DNA of 64,000 nt from Magnetococcus marinus MC-1. GTDB lineage: Bacteria; Pseudomonadota; Magnetococcia; Magnetococcales; Magnetococcaceae. The position numbers and the translations under genes are program-made. The DNA is taken from NCBI RefSeq assembly GCF_000014865.1, contig NC_008576.1, forward strand, positions 2,757,501-2,821,500. The letters run 5' to 3'. The notes under the pieces are model-generated. The model saw only the letters and a program-made list of their open reading frames with translations. It did not search any database and was not told the DNA's origin. Shown here in pieces: positions 15,001 through 30,000 of the stretch (its first letter is position 1; each line of letters opens with the position of its first letter).

Positions 15001-18000
15001 AGACTCCGCACTTACCCCTGCGCCAACCTGGGTTTGGATGCCCGCTAACGCCTCCAGGGTCAATGCCCCAGCGGATACCCCAGCGGCCAGGGTCAACACC
15101 CCGCCTGCGGCTTCAATCAACGCCCCGCCACCATGGCTATCCAGATCGCCCGACAGGGTTACGGCCCCCATGCTACGCACCGTAATTTCCCCCGCCACAC
15201 CCACACTGCCCGCCGCCAAACCGGTCAGATCCAGCGTTGCACTACCCTGATTTTCAATGCGAATATCCGCGCCCGCTGTTACCGCAAGGCTGCCCAGTTG
15301 GCTGCTGGCATCCAACGCCACCGTCACCGAGCCACCCGCTTGCAGATCCAACTGGTTGGGCAGCAGTGTGACCCCTTTAACCACAATATTGCCCGTGGCT
15401 TGAATGGTCACAGCGGGCAGAGCGGCATCGCTCCACCATTGCGTAAAGCCGCTCTCCAGATTCAACCAGCGGCTATCCAGAATAAAGTCGCCGGTTACTG
15501 TCAGGGTCAAACTGCCATCATTGGCATAATCGGGCGTCACCAAATAAGCTTGCGTGGGCAGGCTATCGTGACCGGCCAACAGCTCCGCAGCGGTGGTCAG
15601 CGTGACCACCGGAGCATCCACCGTTACCAGATTTGCATCAATTTGATCCTGCCCCGCCTGCACCACCAACACCCCATCCACCGCGTGCAGGGTGGTTGCC
15701 ACGCTGGCTAAGGGCAGCGCTTGAGAGAGACTCAGGGTTGTTTCACTGCCCAACCACAGATTTTCACTCTCCACACTACCGCCATCGTAGGCGATATAAG
15801 CCGCCTCGGCGGCGAAACTATCGGCAGCCCCTACCCGCAGGGGTCCACCGGCGCGATAACTGGTGCGAGAACTGCCGGTAAACAGACGGCCACTACTTAT
15901 CACACCCGCCGCTACCAAGGTGAGCTCACTACCTGCCTGCGCCCCCAACTGGGCCAAGGCATCGGTTAGAGAAAGGGTTAGGTTGCCGCCCGACTCCAGC
16001 GTGACCGTACCCGCGCCATCACCACGGGCCTGATTAACCGTCATATCTCCTTGGGACACGATGCTCAGGTTGCCCGCCGACTGCACCTGACTGAGCAGCA
16101 AGCCATCCATCGCCCCACCAAAGCCATCCCGATCGGTAAAGCTTAAATCGCCCGCCCCAGCCAAAGCCGACAGGGTATGCACCGCAATATCCATGGCCGC
16201 GATGGAGCCCGTCGCACGGATCTCCAACTGCTGCGCCACAATCACCGGATCGCTCCGTTGGCCCAACCAGGAGGAGAGGCTCACATTACCCCCTGCGGCG
16301 GTGATGCTCACCTGTGAACCTGCCGCCAATGCGCTGTTTTGGTCCAGCATGTGGCTGGCGTACCCCCCCGCCACAATGCCGCTGATCTCCACCGCGCCGG
16401 TGGCACTCAAGACCACCGCACCGCCACTGACCATATCGGCCCGGATCAACAGATCTGCGGCACTCCCTAGGGCCGTCAGACTCAACCCACCGCTACCGGC
16501 CCGCAACGCGACACCACCATCCAGACCGGGATCGCTCTCCACGGTCATGCTGCCGTATGCCTGCACCGCAATCGCCCCAGCCGCCCCACTGGCAAGACCG
16601 GAGATACCTTTATCCCACAGCGTCGCGGTATGACCACTCTGCACCACCTGCCGCACCGCCAGATCCGCCAACGGCCCCACCGTCAGGGCGCGGTCGTTCA
16701 CCAGACGCACATCACCGCTGGTGGTTTGACCACTTACCAGCAATACCGAGGTTTTAAGGGCCTCCTCGACACCGCTACCGCCGATGCCACTACCGGCGAC
16801 CATGCGCAGTGTACCAGCCGCTACGTTCAGGGCTGTGCTGTCACTGGCGAGGGCGCTGACAATGGCTCCACCTGCGATCAACGAGGTAGCCGAACCACTC
16901 TCCAGCGCCACCCGTGCGCCATCCACCTCACCACGCGCCTCGATCTGCCCCAACTGGAGCTGCAAGCCAGCCTCTAACCGTACCTGACCGCCTAGGCTAT
17001 CCAACAACGCCTGCTCTTCCATGGTTAGATTGCCCGTCGCGGCCTGCAAGAAGAGATCCCCCCCCTCGCTCAGCAGGGTCGCCGCCCCCAGCAGGGAGAG
17101 ATGACCCACCGCCAGCAGGGTAAGATCGCCACCCTGGCTCTGTACCTGCTGCCCCTCTACCGTCAAGGCACCCGCCGCATCCAACAACAAATTGGCCGAC
17201 CCTTCCAGGGTCACACCACCAGCCAGGGTAAGATCCCCGCCGCTGCGTACCACCACCGAAGCCTCACTCCCCTCGTGGAGCAAGAGGTGATCAATCTGTA
17301 AAGCCACTAGGTTATCCAGCGCTACCGTCTGGCTTGCGGTAAGGCTAAGGGTTGCAACCTGACTCTCTAGCAGGTTGCCATAACGGCCACTGCGGCCCAC
17401 CATACCCCCGGCTTGCAACACCAACTGACCTGCCACCAAGTCAGCCTCGGCATCCTCGATCAGCTCCTGCACCGAACCCCCAACCGTCAGGGTCAGGGTG
17501 GCTGTGTCGGCATCCAGCAATGCCAACCACAGATCTTGCCCCACGGTGACGCTCAAGCTACCATCCACCCCATCCCCAGCCGCCTGGGTTTGGAGTGCTA
17601 CACCACTCTGTTGAATAAAGTCACGGCCTGCCTGCACCGTGCTAACCCCACCCATGTTCCAAACAGTGGCCCCTTGGATCAGGTCTAAACCCGCACTCAG
17701 GTGCATCTCACCCAAGCCCGCTAGGATGGCCTGCTGCAAGGTTAGCGTGCCACCCTCTGCCGCCAGATCAATGAAACCACTGGCCGAGGAGGCCAACTCC
17801 AGCCCACCCTCTAGGGTAAGGTCGCCCTGGGCATGCACCCGCACCTGGGCACTATCCTGTACGGTTAGGCTCTCTACCGTTAGATCACCCACCGCATCAA
17901 TATTGATCAACGAGGGGTAGCCACTAAAGGTTTGCGCCTGCAACACATCGGCCTCTAAACGCAAGCTTTGCTCTGGCATACCGATCAGGCGTAGACCGGT

Positions 18001-21000
18001 GGCACTCACCCCGGCATCCCCGGCCTGTAACACCACCCGCTGGCCCTGCACATGGACCCCATCATCACCGCTGGCAAACAGACTGCCCTGCACCGCTTGT
18101 ACAAAAACATCACCCTGCTGGGCATGGATCTGGGCGAGGGTTAGATCCCCACTCTCATCCTGCAACCAAATGTCGCCCAAGGCAGAAACCGTCAAGCTGG
18201 CGCTGCCATCCTGCATATCTATTATCAGGGCAGAATCGGTCAAAGCCCCACGTACCTCACCCCCCAAGTTGCCGGTCACACCCTGAGCCCGCAGCCACAT
18301 GGACTCTCCACTCACCAGACGGGCCTGGGTAGCGCTGCCGGTGGTGGAGATCCCCCCCGCCGCATCCAGATGCAACTGGCCACCTGCCACAATGCCACCC
18401 AAGGTCAGGGCGCTCTGGCTATCGTCACTGACAATCAGATCCCCATCGCTGCTCAATACCACATGGCCACCGGCTTGAGCGGTCACGGTGCCGCTGGCAC
18501 TTAGGTTGAGATCGTCCGCCAATTGGATGGTCACCGACAGCAGTTCCCGCCGATTTTCCACCCACTGCCCGCTATGCACACGGCTTAGGCCATCGGTGGT
18601 GGCCAACACAGGCTGGTCGGTCTGCTCACCCAAACTGACCGCCCGCCATAAACCACTGTTGCCAAAAGCGCTCTCTAACGACAAATCGTAACTGGTTGAC
18701 TCGCCCAGATATTCATAGACCTGATAGCGACGGTCCACCACATCCTCAGCCGAAGCCTGAGAGAGCAACTTTTGCTGTTCAACCGACAGGCTGCTAAACG
18801 CCGCAGGATTCACAATGCTCACCTGCTCGCTGGCATTGCCCAGGGAGTCATCCGCGCCATCGTCGGCCACCAAGGTGATGTTACGCCCTTTGATATTGAT
18901 CCGTTCGGTAGTGGCCACCTCGCCCTGCCCCAACACCTCATTATGGGGCAGGATTTCCCGCACCAAATCCGGTGACATGGTATAGCTGGCCTGTGCCATC
19001 AGTTCGGCTGAGCTACCCAAACCCGCCGCCGCCAAAGCGCTATCCGAAAAACCCGCCTCTTCCAATTGGGACAAAACCCGCTGGCTGTCTGGGGTGTAAC
19101 GCTCCTGGGCAGCATCCAGAATAGAACCGGATTTGGCCTCTAGGTTGACATCCGCCGTCACCGACTCAATGGAGGCACTCATGCCCTCCATGGTGGGGGT
19201 TATGAGGTTCATATCCCCATTGATCTCCACCAGGGTGACACTGCCCTCGGCATGGGCGGCCAGACCTTCACTGTCCACATTACCAATAATCAGACCGGTG
19301 GCGCTGTAGAGTTGCACCTGCTGGCCCTGTATCATGCCCAGACCATCGGTGATGATGCTATCCACCGCATCAATGGTGACATCGCCTACTGCTGAAATTC
19401 CGCGTATTTTAAGGGCGTTGGCCTCACGTCCGGCCAATTGGTGCACCACCACATCCCCATCGGCCACCACCGCCAGTTTGCCACGGGCATCCTTGATGGT
19501 GATGGTGACATCACTGTTGGCGTAAAGCTCCGGCAGACGCCCAGAAAAGACCACATTGCCCGCGATGGTCAAAGCGTTTGAAGAGAGCTTGACCGGCTGC
19601 ACAACGGACTCATCCTCATCGGCATCGTCAATCTCCGCAAAAGCGAGACTCCCCCGTAATAACAAGGCACTATTGTCATTGACAATATTCACGGTGGGTT
19701 TGGCCGAACCTGTTAAAGCCTCAATGGCGATGGGTGCATCGGCCCGCAGGGCGTAGGTGTAGAAATCTTTCAGACCCGTAGAGGTGGTCACCACCGTGGT
19801 AACGGTCTTTTTACGCAGCCAACCACCCCCGGTGGTGGTGGGCCCTTTGGTGGTGACTTCACGGTTATCAAAATCACTTTCAAAGGTGTTTGCCGCTTTG
19901 GAAGGCGCCCACTTAATACCGCTTGGGTAGTAGATGGCATTTTTTTTGGTCGCTTTAATCTGGGTACTTTCGATCTCCCACAACCAGGGTTGCAGAGGAT
20001 GAGCGGCCACGCTCTCTGGGGTACCGACATAGAAGGGCTGACCACCAATCAGGTTGGCTTCCACAACCCACTGTTCGGTATTGCTAAAATCGGTTAGGGG
20101 AAAAGCGTAATCCCCACTCTCGCCCACAAAACGGTAGAGGATGTTGCTTTGAACATCCCGCACCAGGGAGATGTTGTTGATCAACCCCACCGAGGGGTTG
20201 GCCATAACCTCATAATTGGTATAGAGCATCACCTCGGGGTCAAAGCCCAGTTCGTCAATACCCACCACCAATTCCGATTCCAGCAACGGCTCGCCATCGG
20301 TATAGTTGGTTTTGGTACTGGTTGCCTTGGTATCGGCGGCCATCCAGTCCCAATCCACCCCAATCAGGTTAAAGCTTTTCTTCTTATACACCTCAACCAC
20401 AGTCTTGGTTTTGGCCTGACCTTCGGTCCAGACGTAGTAACGTCCCTCTTCTGGCTGATAGTAGAGATCCTCACCCGACAAACCCTGCTCGCTAGAGAGT
20501 TGGGTATAGGTAATGGTGCTAATGCCACCCTCTTCAACCACCAAGCTACCCTGGCTTACCACCCGTTCAAACAGCCCATCGGCGATGGTAAATTGTTCAC
20601 GGCGCAGTGAAGCGGCATCGGTAATGGTGATGGTACCAACACGATTTTCCGAAACATCAATGGCATCCAGCGCCAGATCAAAATCGGTCAGATTGGTGAT
20701 ATTGACCGAAGCATACCCACTGGCCACCAACAGACGCCCATTACCGGTGCTTACCACCGTACCGGTAATGTTAATCGCCCCGGCTTCGGGTTTAATGGCG
20801 TCCAACACGATGGTCTTTTTATCAAAGTCAAAGAAACCATCCACCGTTTGCAGACCATCGGCACCAAACTGAATACCCTGCTGCAACTGACCGGCATCAT
20901 CGGTAAAGTTCACCGACTGGCTGGGGTTAAAGCTTTCGTCAAAGGTCAGGTCAATGTTCTCGACACCGCTCTGGATCAGACCATTGATATTCAGGTAGTT

Positions 21001-24000
21001 GGCATTGATATTAATCGCCCCCATGGCAAACACATGTGAGGGGGTGGCGGGGTTTTCAATGGCATTGAGCAGCGCATCCAGACGGGCATCACCGGTAAGA
21101 TAACCCTGTTCGACATAGGCCCCACCGCTGCTGGTATTGGCCAACGGCACACCAAAGCTGGCATTAAAGTCCACCAACTGGCGAGGATCCCCGCCAGCAT
21201 GGTACCAATCATCGGTGGAGAGGTTAAAATCACCCGCCGCCGATAGGGTTAAGGTCCCCGCACGCACCTCGCCGGTGACATTAATGCTGCCCTCGGCATT
21301 GCGTATGGTCAGTGCGCCATCTTCGTTAATAATCTGCCCGCGCACATAGAGATCTTGCGGGGCGTCAGGAATTTGCACCTGACCCAGATCATAATACTCC
21401 GCTGGATAGGCATCCTGGGTAATGGTGATCTGACTATTACCCCCGTCGGAGGCCTGCCCCAGTGCAATACCGTTTAGGTAGGTGGTACCGGCACCCAACG
21501 TCACCAACGCACCATTCACCACATCCACCCGACCGCCGCTCAGAATTTGGATGTCATTGATCTCTAGGCCAAAGGGGGTGGCGTTGTGGATCTCCACATC
21601 TGCATCGCCATGGGCCACCAGTCGCCCATCATTATAGGCACTCTGGATGCCAACGCCCGAGGCATCATTGGTGGTAATGTAGACCCCACCGCCCGATGCG
21701 GTGATGGTCGGCATGCGCAAAAAGAGTTGGTCAAATGCCCCACGGGGGGCCACCGTTCCACTCTCGCTGTCGGTTTCGGTCAGCCCCATTTTTTCCAGTT
21801 TTAGGTCAATAGCCTCCACCAACGCTTGATAGCGGGCAATGGCTTGGGCATTACCCGCATGACTGGCCATCCAGCCCATGATTTTGCTGCGATCTTCCAA
21901 CAGCTGGTTGGCCACATTGGCATAGACCAACTGGGGTAGATCAATGGATTTGGGCTTAACCAGATAGAAATCATCACTCAACGACAAGGCAAATTTCAGC
22001 CCCATATCGCTCTGGATCAACTCCATCTCGATCCAACCATCCCCAAACTCTTCACTGGCGGCGGTCAAAGATGCACTGAGATCGCTCAGTTGATACCAGC
22101 GACCATCGCTGGTGCGAACCATCTGTCCAATGCTGACTTGAAGCTCAACCTCACTGCCATCTAATTGAATATCAGGGGTTATCAACTGCCAACGGCTGGT
22201 GTCAGTGTAGTCCTCTTTCTCCAACACAAGGCTGGTATCACCCTCAGAGATCTCCGTTGGCGTGTAGCGGTAGAAACCACCGGCTTGACCATCACCCATG
22301 GCACCGGCAATCACCTCCACAATGGTTCCTTCATTGACCCCCATGGCCACATCTTCCATCTCCAGCGCAGCATAGTGATACTGCTGGGCGGGATCCAGAC
22401 CCAAGGCGGCCTTCTCTTCTTCGGTCAAATCGGTGTTGATGCGATCAATATCCAGACGCCGCTCCCCATCCACCAGATAGGGTAACAACTGGATTTTGGT
22501 CTGATAGTTAACCCCGGCCTCTACTGTGGCCTGCTCGCCGATATGCACCCAATGATGGCTATTAACTTGGGCCGTACCCGAGGCGGTCATGGCATAGGGG
22601 ATACCCCCGATGTTCATCACCATGCCATCCACCGAGGCCCGGTCAGAACCACCGACCCCCTCTTGGGCCACCAGATCCACATCTCCAACCGCCCGGACGG
22701 CGGTTTCACCCGTCAGAACCACCTGGTTGATTTCGTTAATCACCATCCCCACCACGGGCACACTGATCCCCGCCAGGGAGACCGTGGTCACATCGGCTTG
22801 TGAAGTACCGTAAAGAATGTTACTCACCCGGTCGGCACTCTCACCGGCATAGAGTTTGACATCCAGCCCGCTCAGGGAGGCATTGTCCAGGTGAATGGTA
22901 TTGTCGGTAATCAAGGTATTGTGGGAGATACCCGTCGCCCCGCCCACAAAGGCCAGGGTAAAGACATTGGCGGCACTGATGACATAAGCATCGGTCTTGG
23001 TGGAGAGCAGCAGATCACCGCTCAGGTTGCGCAAGGTGGCACCGGTAACGGTAATATCCGACAGGAGATGGCTGTTTAAGCTGGAACCCGCCACAGTAAG
23101 CTTAAAGCCCGCCACGCCATCCACCCGCACCTTGTCGACGGCACTCACATCCACATAGGTGGTGATTTCAAAGATTCCTTCACTGCCATCATCGGTGGAG
23201 ACGGTCAGGGCGCTGCCTTGACCAATGCTGACATTGGAGCCAAATTTTCGATCTCCCTTACCAATATCCACAACCGATTCGAGCACATCCACACTACCAA
23301 GCCCGCCGGAGGTGGAGCGTAAGGTATTCCCCTTAGAGGCATAATGCTCTTTAGACGCGGTATTGCTGGCGGAGATAATAATGGTGTTGGCATTGATCTC
23401 GGACCCCTCACCAATCACCACATTGGCGGTACCGGTCACTTCATTGGTGGCATAAGCGCCACTACCGGCATAGAGCCCCACCGCTAAGTTAAGGGATTTG
23501 GAGTCAAAATTTTGCGTCCTTTTCGCACGCATATCCAAAGTACCCACATCCAGATAGGCACGATCACCAATCTTGGTGAGGGTCTGGCCAATGATGCTCA
23601 GATCGGCATAGGCACCAGCAATACCGGCAAACAGACCACCACTGGCGGCAATGGTCTTTTGGTAGATCTCATCATGGGCATCGGTATGGATGCGCAGGGC
23701 ACCCGCCGTGGCGGTGACATCATCCCCCAGATAGGCGAGGATCTGGCCACTGTCGACACTCTTCACCAGGGCAACGCCCACCGAGATACCACTGCTCACG
23801 GCGATGGAGGCCACAGTGGCATTGGCCGACTGGAAACCAATGGCGGAGATCTCAATTTCGCCATTGGGTCCGGCGCTAAGTTCTGCCTCATTGGCATAGG
23901 CACGGACCACAGGGGCAAGCACGTTGGCCGCCATGGAGCCAGCCGCTGCGGCTGCGGCCAAACCAAAGCTGGCCGCTGCCGCCACCACCTGGCTGTCGAT

Positions 24001-27000
24001 GGCGGTGGTGCTCTTGGCGGCGACCAGCAGATCCCCTTTGCTGAGCACTTCGGTCCAACCCCCGATGCTGCCCACCACGGGGCTCTCACCACTGCGATCA
24101 ATGGCCGCTGTCACCACGGTCTCGATGGTATTGACCGCAAAGGCCCCACCCCCGGCAACCGCCCCACCAATGCTGCCGGAAATGGCAACCGAAACCGCCG
24201 TGGAGGTGGTGTGAATGGCGGCATCATCCAACGCTTGGATGGAGATATTCCCATCAGCCTGCACCACGGCGCGGTCCACCAGCGCCGTAACCACATTGTC
24301 GATATGGTTGTGTGCCACGGAGATGGCCATGGAGACAGAGGCTCCAAAGGTACCAAAGGAGGCCGCCACCGAGGCCGCCATCACCGTGCTATCAATGCTG
24401 GCTTGATCGTTGGCTAGGATCACCACATCGCCACGAATATCCACCCCTGCTTCAGAGGTATCGGTCAACATCGCCTGGGTGGTGGTGCCCACGCGGTTTA
24501 CCGCACTGGCCCCCGCACCGCTGATGGCAACCCCCACCGTACCCCCTACCGAGAAGGCGACCGAACCGGCAAATACCGTGGCCTCAATGGCCTGTTGGTT
24601 GTCTGCCGACAGGGTGAGATCAACCTCACCGCCCGATGCCGCCACCAGCGAGGAGCCGCTCATGAGCGCCATAATCTGGTTAGCATCCACGCTCACCAAC
24701 TGTTTCCAGTTTTCGGTATCGCTGTAATCCTGGCTGAGGATCAGGTTTTCCATCACCTCATCTTCGTCGGCGTCCACCTGCACCAGCGTTTCATCGCCAA
24801 TATATTCATAAACCTCATTGGCGCGTCCGCCCGCCTTGGGCCCCAGGCGCACCACATCCCCCTTAACAATACGGCTTGGTTGATCCACACCCGAGGTGTA
24901 GTCAACCTGCCCTTGGTAGGCGGTGGGATCATAGCCCACATAGTTACGGGCCATGGAGACACCAATGGAGGCCCCAACCCCGACGCTACCCCCAACCCCA
25001 ACCCCGACCGAGGCCGAGAGAATATAGGCGTGGATCAGGTTTTTCGACAGCGCCACCACCGACACATCGCCGCCGACCACCAGATCGCTATGGTCCACCA
25101 CCGCCTTGGCATCACCTAGGATCACGTTCAGGGCCGAGGCCCCCGCACCACTCACCCCAATGCCCGCCGAACCCCCAATGCCCGCCGCCAGCGAAGCCGC
25201 CCAAGCGGTCACTTTAATGCTGGCTTGGGTGTTTGCCTCCAGCGCCACCGAACCAGCCGCCACCAATGCGGCCCCGGTCAACTCGGCCATCACTTGGGTA
25301 TCAATAATGTTCCGCGCCAAGGAGACCCCAATGGAGACAGCCACTCCGGTCGAACCACCAATGGCCACCGCCAGTGAAGCGGCCCCAGCAAAGGCTTTAA
25401 TGCGGGAGCGGTCCTGAGCGGTCACCACCACATCCCCGCCAATCTCCAAATGGCTGGTGGGCGCGAGGGTGGTATCGCTGCTGCCCACCCCGGCAAACAC
25501 CTGGTTGCCAATCTGGTTTTCTGCCCACACCCCCGAGCCACTTACCCCTACCCCGGTGCTACCCCCCACCGCGATCCCGGCTGAGGCCGCCAGCACAAAG
25601 GCGTGGATGCTCTGCTCAGCCTGGGCGTTCATCTGGAGTGCCCCAGCGGCCACCACATCCGAATCCAATATCTTCGCCTGCACGGTGGCAATGGCATCGT
25701 CACCCTTAAAGCCAAAGCCCTCTTGACCAATCAGGTTACGGGCCACGGAGACCCCAATAGAGACCCCCACCCCGGTGCTTCCCCCCACCCCAACCGCCAA
25801 CGAGGCAGCCACGATGGTGGCCGAGATTTTGGCCGTGCTCTGGGCAGAGAGATTGAGATCACCCGCACTGGTGACCATACTGTCATTAAGCAGGGCATCG
25901 GTGTGACCCTGCACGCTATTGACCGATACCGCCCCAGCACCACTGACCGCCACCCCCGTGGTGCCAGAAGCCCCAATGGCTGCCGAAGCGGCCACCGCCA
26001 CAGCGGTAATGTTGTTGCGGCTCACCGCCAGCGTGTCACCACTCAAACTAAGGGTGTAGGCACTGCCGGAGGCATCCTGCACGCTCCACTCTTCACCCTC
26101 TTTAACCACCGCCACCGTCAGCTCAGGCTTAACCACCTGCCAGACGCTTTGGTCGGTATAGTCCTCTTTGGAGAGATCCATGCGAAGATAATTTTTACCA
26201 ATGTAGCGGTAAGCCTGACCGGCCACCCCACCGCTGATGTGCTGATCGGCCACCTTGACCGTCTGCCCTTTACTCATGCGGGTGCCCACATCCAGGGCTG
26301 TCCACAGGCTCTCATCGCTAAAATCGGCACCCATTAGGGCAACAGCCCCAGCCTCGCCCTCATAGCGATAGACCGTGGTACCGGTGGCACTTTTATGGGC
26401 AACCAACGCCCCAACAACCAGTTCGGTCTCTTCCGCAACCGGCACATCCATCACCCCATCCAGCAACGCCCACTGCTCGGCATCCAACGCCATGGAGGTC
26501 CAACTGGCCAGATCCACACTGACCGCTTCACCACCCAAATAGTGGTAGAACTGGGGAGCGTCGCCTAAATCTACCCGCAGATAACCATCGGCCTCCACCG
26601 TCACCGCATCCACCAAGGGCAGCGCCTGTACCGTAAGCGGTTGCCATAGGGTATCGTCGGCCAAGTCGCTCTCTAACAGGTTGACCGCACCCTCTTCACC
26701 CACATAGCTAAGCAGCACCGGATAATCACTGCTACCGGCACTCAGCAGCGCACCTGCTGTCAGGGCCGTCGCCGGGTCGGTTACGCTGTGGTCCCACTGG
26801 TTGATCATCTGCTCCCAAAGTTCCGTATCGGAAAACTCCTCGATACTCAGATCCAGACTCTCTTGCTCACCCAGATAGCGGTAGATATTTTCCCCACTAC
26901 CCAGCAGATCCAATACCAAGGTGCCTGTGGAGAGTTCTTGCTCCCCATCGTCGGTGCTCATATCCCAGTAGCGTTCATCCACACTGCTGTAGGTGGCCGC

Positions 27001-30000
27001 AGGACGGACCTTCTCGGCGGTGGGCAGGGCGATACCGGCATCCCGCAAGGCCTGCTCAAGGGCGTCGGCCACGGCACTGTCGGCAAACTCCGTAGCCAAC
27101 TCCCAACGGCTGGTATCGGCATAGTTTTCCCGCCACAGGTCGATCTCCTCTTCCACCTCCGACGCTTCCCAATCGCTGCTGGTAAAATCGACACTGGCCA
27201 GATCCAGGGTGGCATTACCCCCCTTGTAGATATAGACGTTGCCCAACAGGTCTTGATCTTCATGGTTGCTGCCCACCCGCACCACATCGCCGCGCTGCAC
27301 CGCATAGCTGCCCTCTTCGGTGGTATAGTCTACCGGCACGCCCACAAAGCGGTAGACCCGTCCCACCAAACCGCCATAACTGTGCAGGGGATCCACCAAC
27401 ACGGTGTAACCGGCCCGCACACTCTGGGCATCGGTCTCATCCTCTGACCAATCGTTATCCTCAGCATAAGTGACACTGCCCAGATCAACTTGGGCATCGT
27501 CATCCCCCTCCCAGGTGTAGATGCGGCCATCATCGGCCCGCACTTGATCCCCATTTTGCAGCACGGTCAAACCATCGCTCTGTAGATAGAGCCATGTTTG
27601 ATCGGCACTGCTCACATAGCTGGTTTTGGCCCCAGCATTACCCAGGGCATCCAGCCCCTCGGCGGTGATGCCCCGTAGCAGCAGGTCGGACCACTGAATC
27701 TGCGGGACCACCGTTTCACCACCGCTGTGGGCGCTTAGCTGGATCTCTCCGCTGCGGGAGAGCAACTGCATATGGTTCACCTGGGCCAACACATCGTTGT
27801 CGATGCTATTAAAGGCCAACGACAGACCAATAGAGACCGCAACGCCACTGCCGCCACCGGTGAGCGCAGCCCCAATCGAGGCCGCCCCCGCCACCGATTT
27901 AATGGAGGCGCGTCCCTCGGAACGCAGGGTGATGCTCTCGGCGGCAATCTGCAAACGTTGATCACCGGTGAGCGCGGCATCCCCATCCATGCGGGCATCC
28001 ACACTGCTATGAATACGGTTTTCTGCAAAGACCCCGGCGGCACTCACACTGGTGGCCCCACTGCCCGAAGCACCAACAGCGGCAGAACCGGCCAGCACCA
28101 CCGCTTCAATCCCAGCGGTGGATTCTGCTTCCAGATAGAGCCCACCGGCAATATCGGCCTCCACCAAGCTCAGATGGGCCTGGGTGGCTGCGGTGGTGGG
28201 GGTGAAACTGAGCAGTTTCCAATTATTTTCATCGGAGTAGTTACGGGTGCGCAGCTCAATACCATCTTCCGTATTGACCACCGTATCGCCCACATATTCG
28301 TAGACCTCATTCCCCATAAAGCCGGTATCGTTAAGCACACGGGTACCGGTGGTTAGGGTGGTCAGCAAATGGTCTGCGTTGTAGTCGCTGGCTTTAACAT
28401 CGTACGCCACCGTGGTGGCTTCGGCACCGATCATGTTACGCGCCAGAGCAAAGCCCAGGGAGAAGGCTTTGGCGCTGTTGGAACCCACCGAGACCGAGGC
28501 GGCCACCGAGCGCAGATAGGCTTCAATATGCGAAGCATCCGATGCTTTAACGGTTAGGTTTCCGTTGTTTTGATCCAGGGTCGTCAGCACCACCCGCTCG
28601 GCAAACACATCGGTATCACCGCTGATGCGGTTAAAGGCAAAGGTACCGGCACCAGAGACCGCCGGGCCACCCTTGGCGCTGGCCGAAACCGCTACGGCGG
28701 TGGCCGTACCATTGGCGATAATGCTAGAGCCACGAACGCCCTGCACCACAATCTGCCCGCCGCTGCTGGTAAGTTCTGGGCGTGCGCCTGCGGCGCCTTG
28801 AATAAAGGCACCCAGGCTGTTTTTAATGTCGTTGCGTGACAGACTAAGCCCCACCGAAATGGCCCTAGAACCGGTGGTGCCCGCCGCAATGCCAATGGCA
28901 CTGGCGGTTACTTCGGCCTGAATTTGCGCCGTGGAACTGGCCTGTACACGAATATCCCCGGTGGCCTGCACCGGTTTGGCTTGACCAATGTAGGCAGAGA
29001 CATCTGCCGCAACCTTGTTCATCGCCACCACCGGTGCCACGGTGATGGCTGATTTATCTTTGCTGGCGGGCTTGATGCTGGCATCCACCGCCAGCGCCGC
29101 GTTTTTCACCACCGCAGACAGGCTGCCACGCCAGAAGGCTTCAACCGACAAACCGCCATCCAGGTTGAGCGCACTGTTATCAATCCAGGCATGGGTTTGG
29201 ATACCGGCTGGGTCGTTCAACCCCAAGCCCAACACAGAGTCGGCAATGTCATAAAGCAGGTTTTGCGGGGCGTAGCCGATGGTGTTAAAGGCCAACGTGA
29301 CCCCCACCGAGGTGCTGGCCAAAATTTTACTGGAAACCGTGGCAGAGATACGCGACTGGTTATCCGCCAACACACTTAGGTCGCCATCCCCCGCCTCACT
29401 GGCCAGGGTCGTCACTGTATTATCGGCCATCCAGGCTTGGGCATCGCCCAACACCGTGTTGGTGACGATCATGACATTAACGCCGACATCCTGGGCACTG
29501 ACGGTGCTCTTATCCTGGGCGATGACGGCGGCACGCTCCAGCGCCACCAGCTTAATATCGCCCCCCACATTTAACATCTGTTGGGTGATGCTGCTCTTGA
29601 CATCGCTGCGGACATCGTTGCGCACCACCAGCCCACCAAAGGCCGAGGCGCTATCGTCAGACTGTCCCAGGGAGTCCAACACCGCCATGCCAACATCGGC
29701 CAACTCACCCAGATCCAGTTTTAACCAGCGGTTGCCATCCTGATAATTTTCAAAGGCCAGATTGCTCTCGCCGCCAGAACCCATATAGATATAGGTTACC
29801 CCGGCATCACCGCGCACCCGCCGCCACGAGGTGGTATCGCTGTAGTCCTGCTGATCCAGCGCCACATCTTCTAGCGCATCGGCCCCGATATATTCATAGG
29901 TTGCCCCCGCCGTACCGCCACCGATGCTGCTGGTCAGTCCTACCCGTTGCCCCGCCGTTAGGGTGGCGGGACGGTCAAACTCATCATAATCGGCCTGGGC

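Noticed and set aside
23512-24417. 301-residue open frame on the plus strand
   Set aside because: It is the exact antisense of the giant gene's codons, open because the giant gene there avoids TTA, CTA and TCA. No family features or ribosome-binding site.
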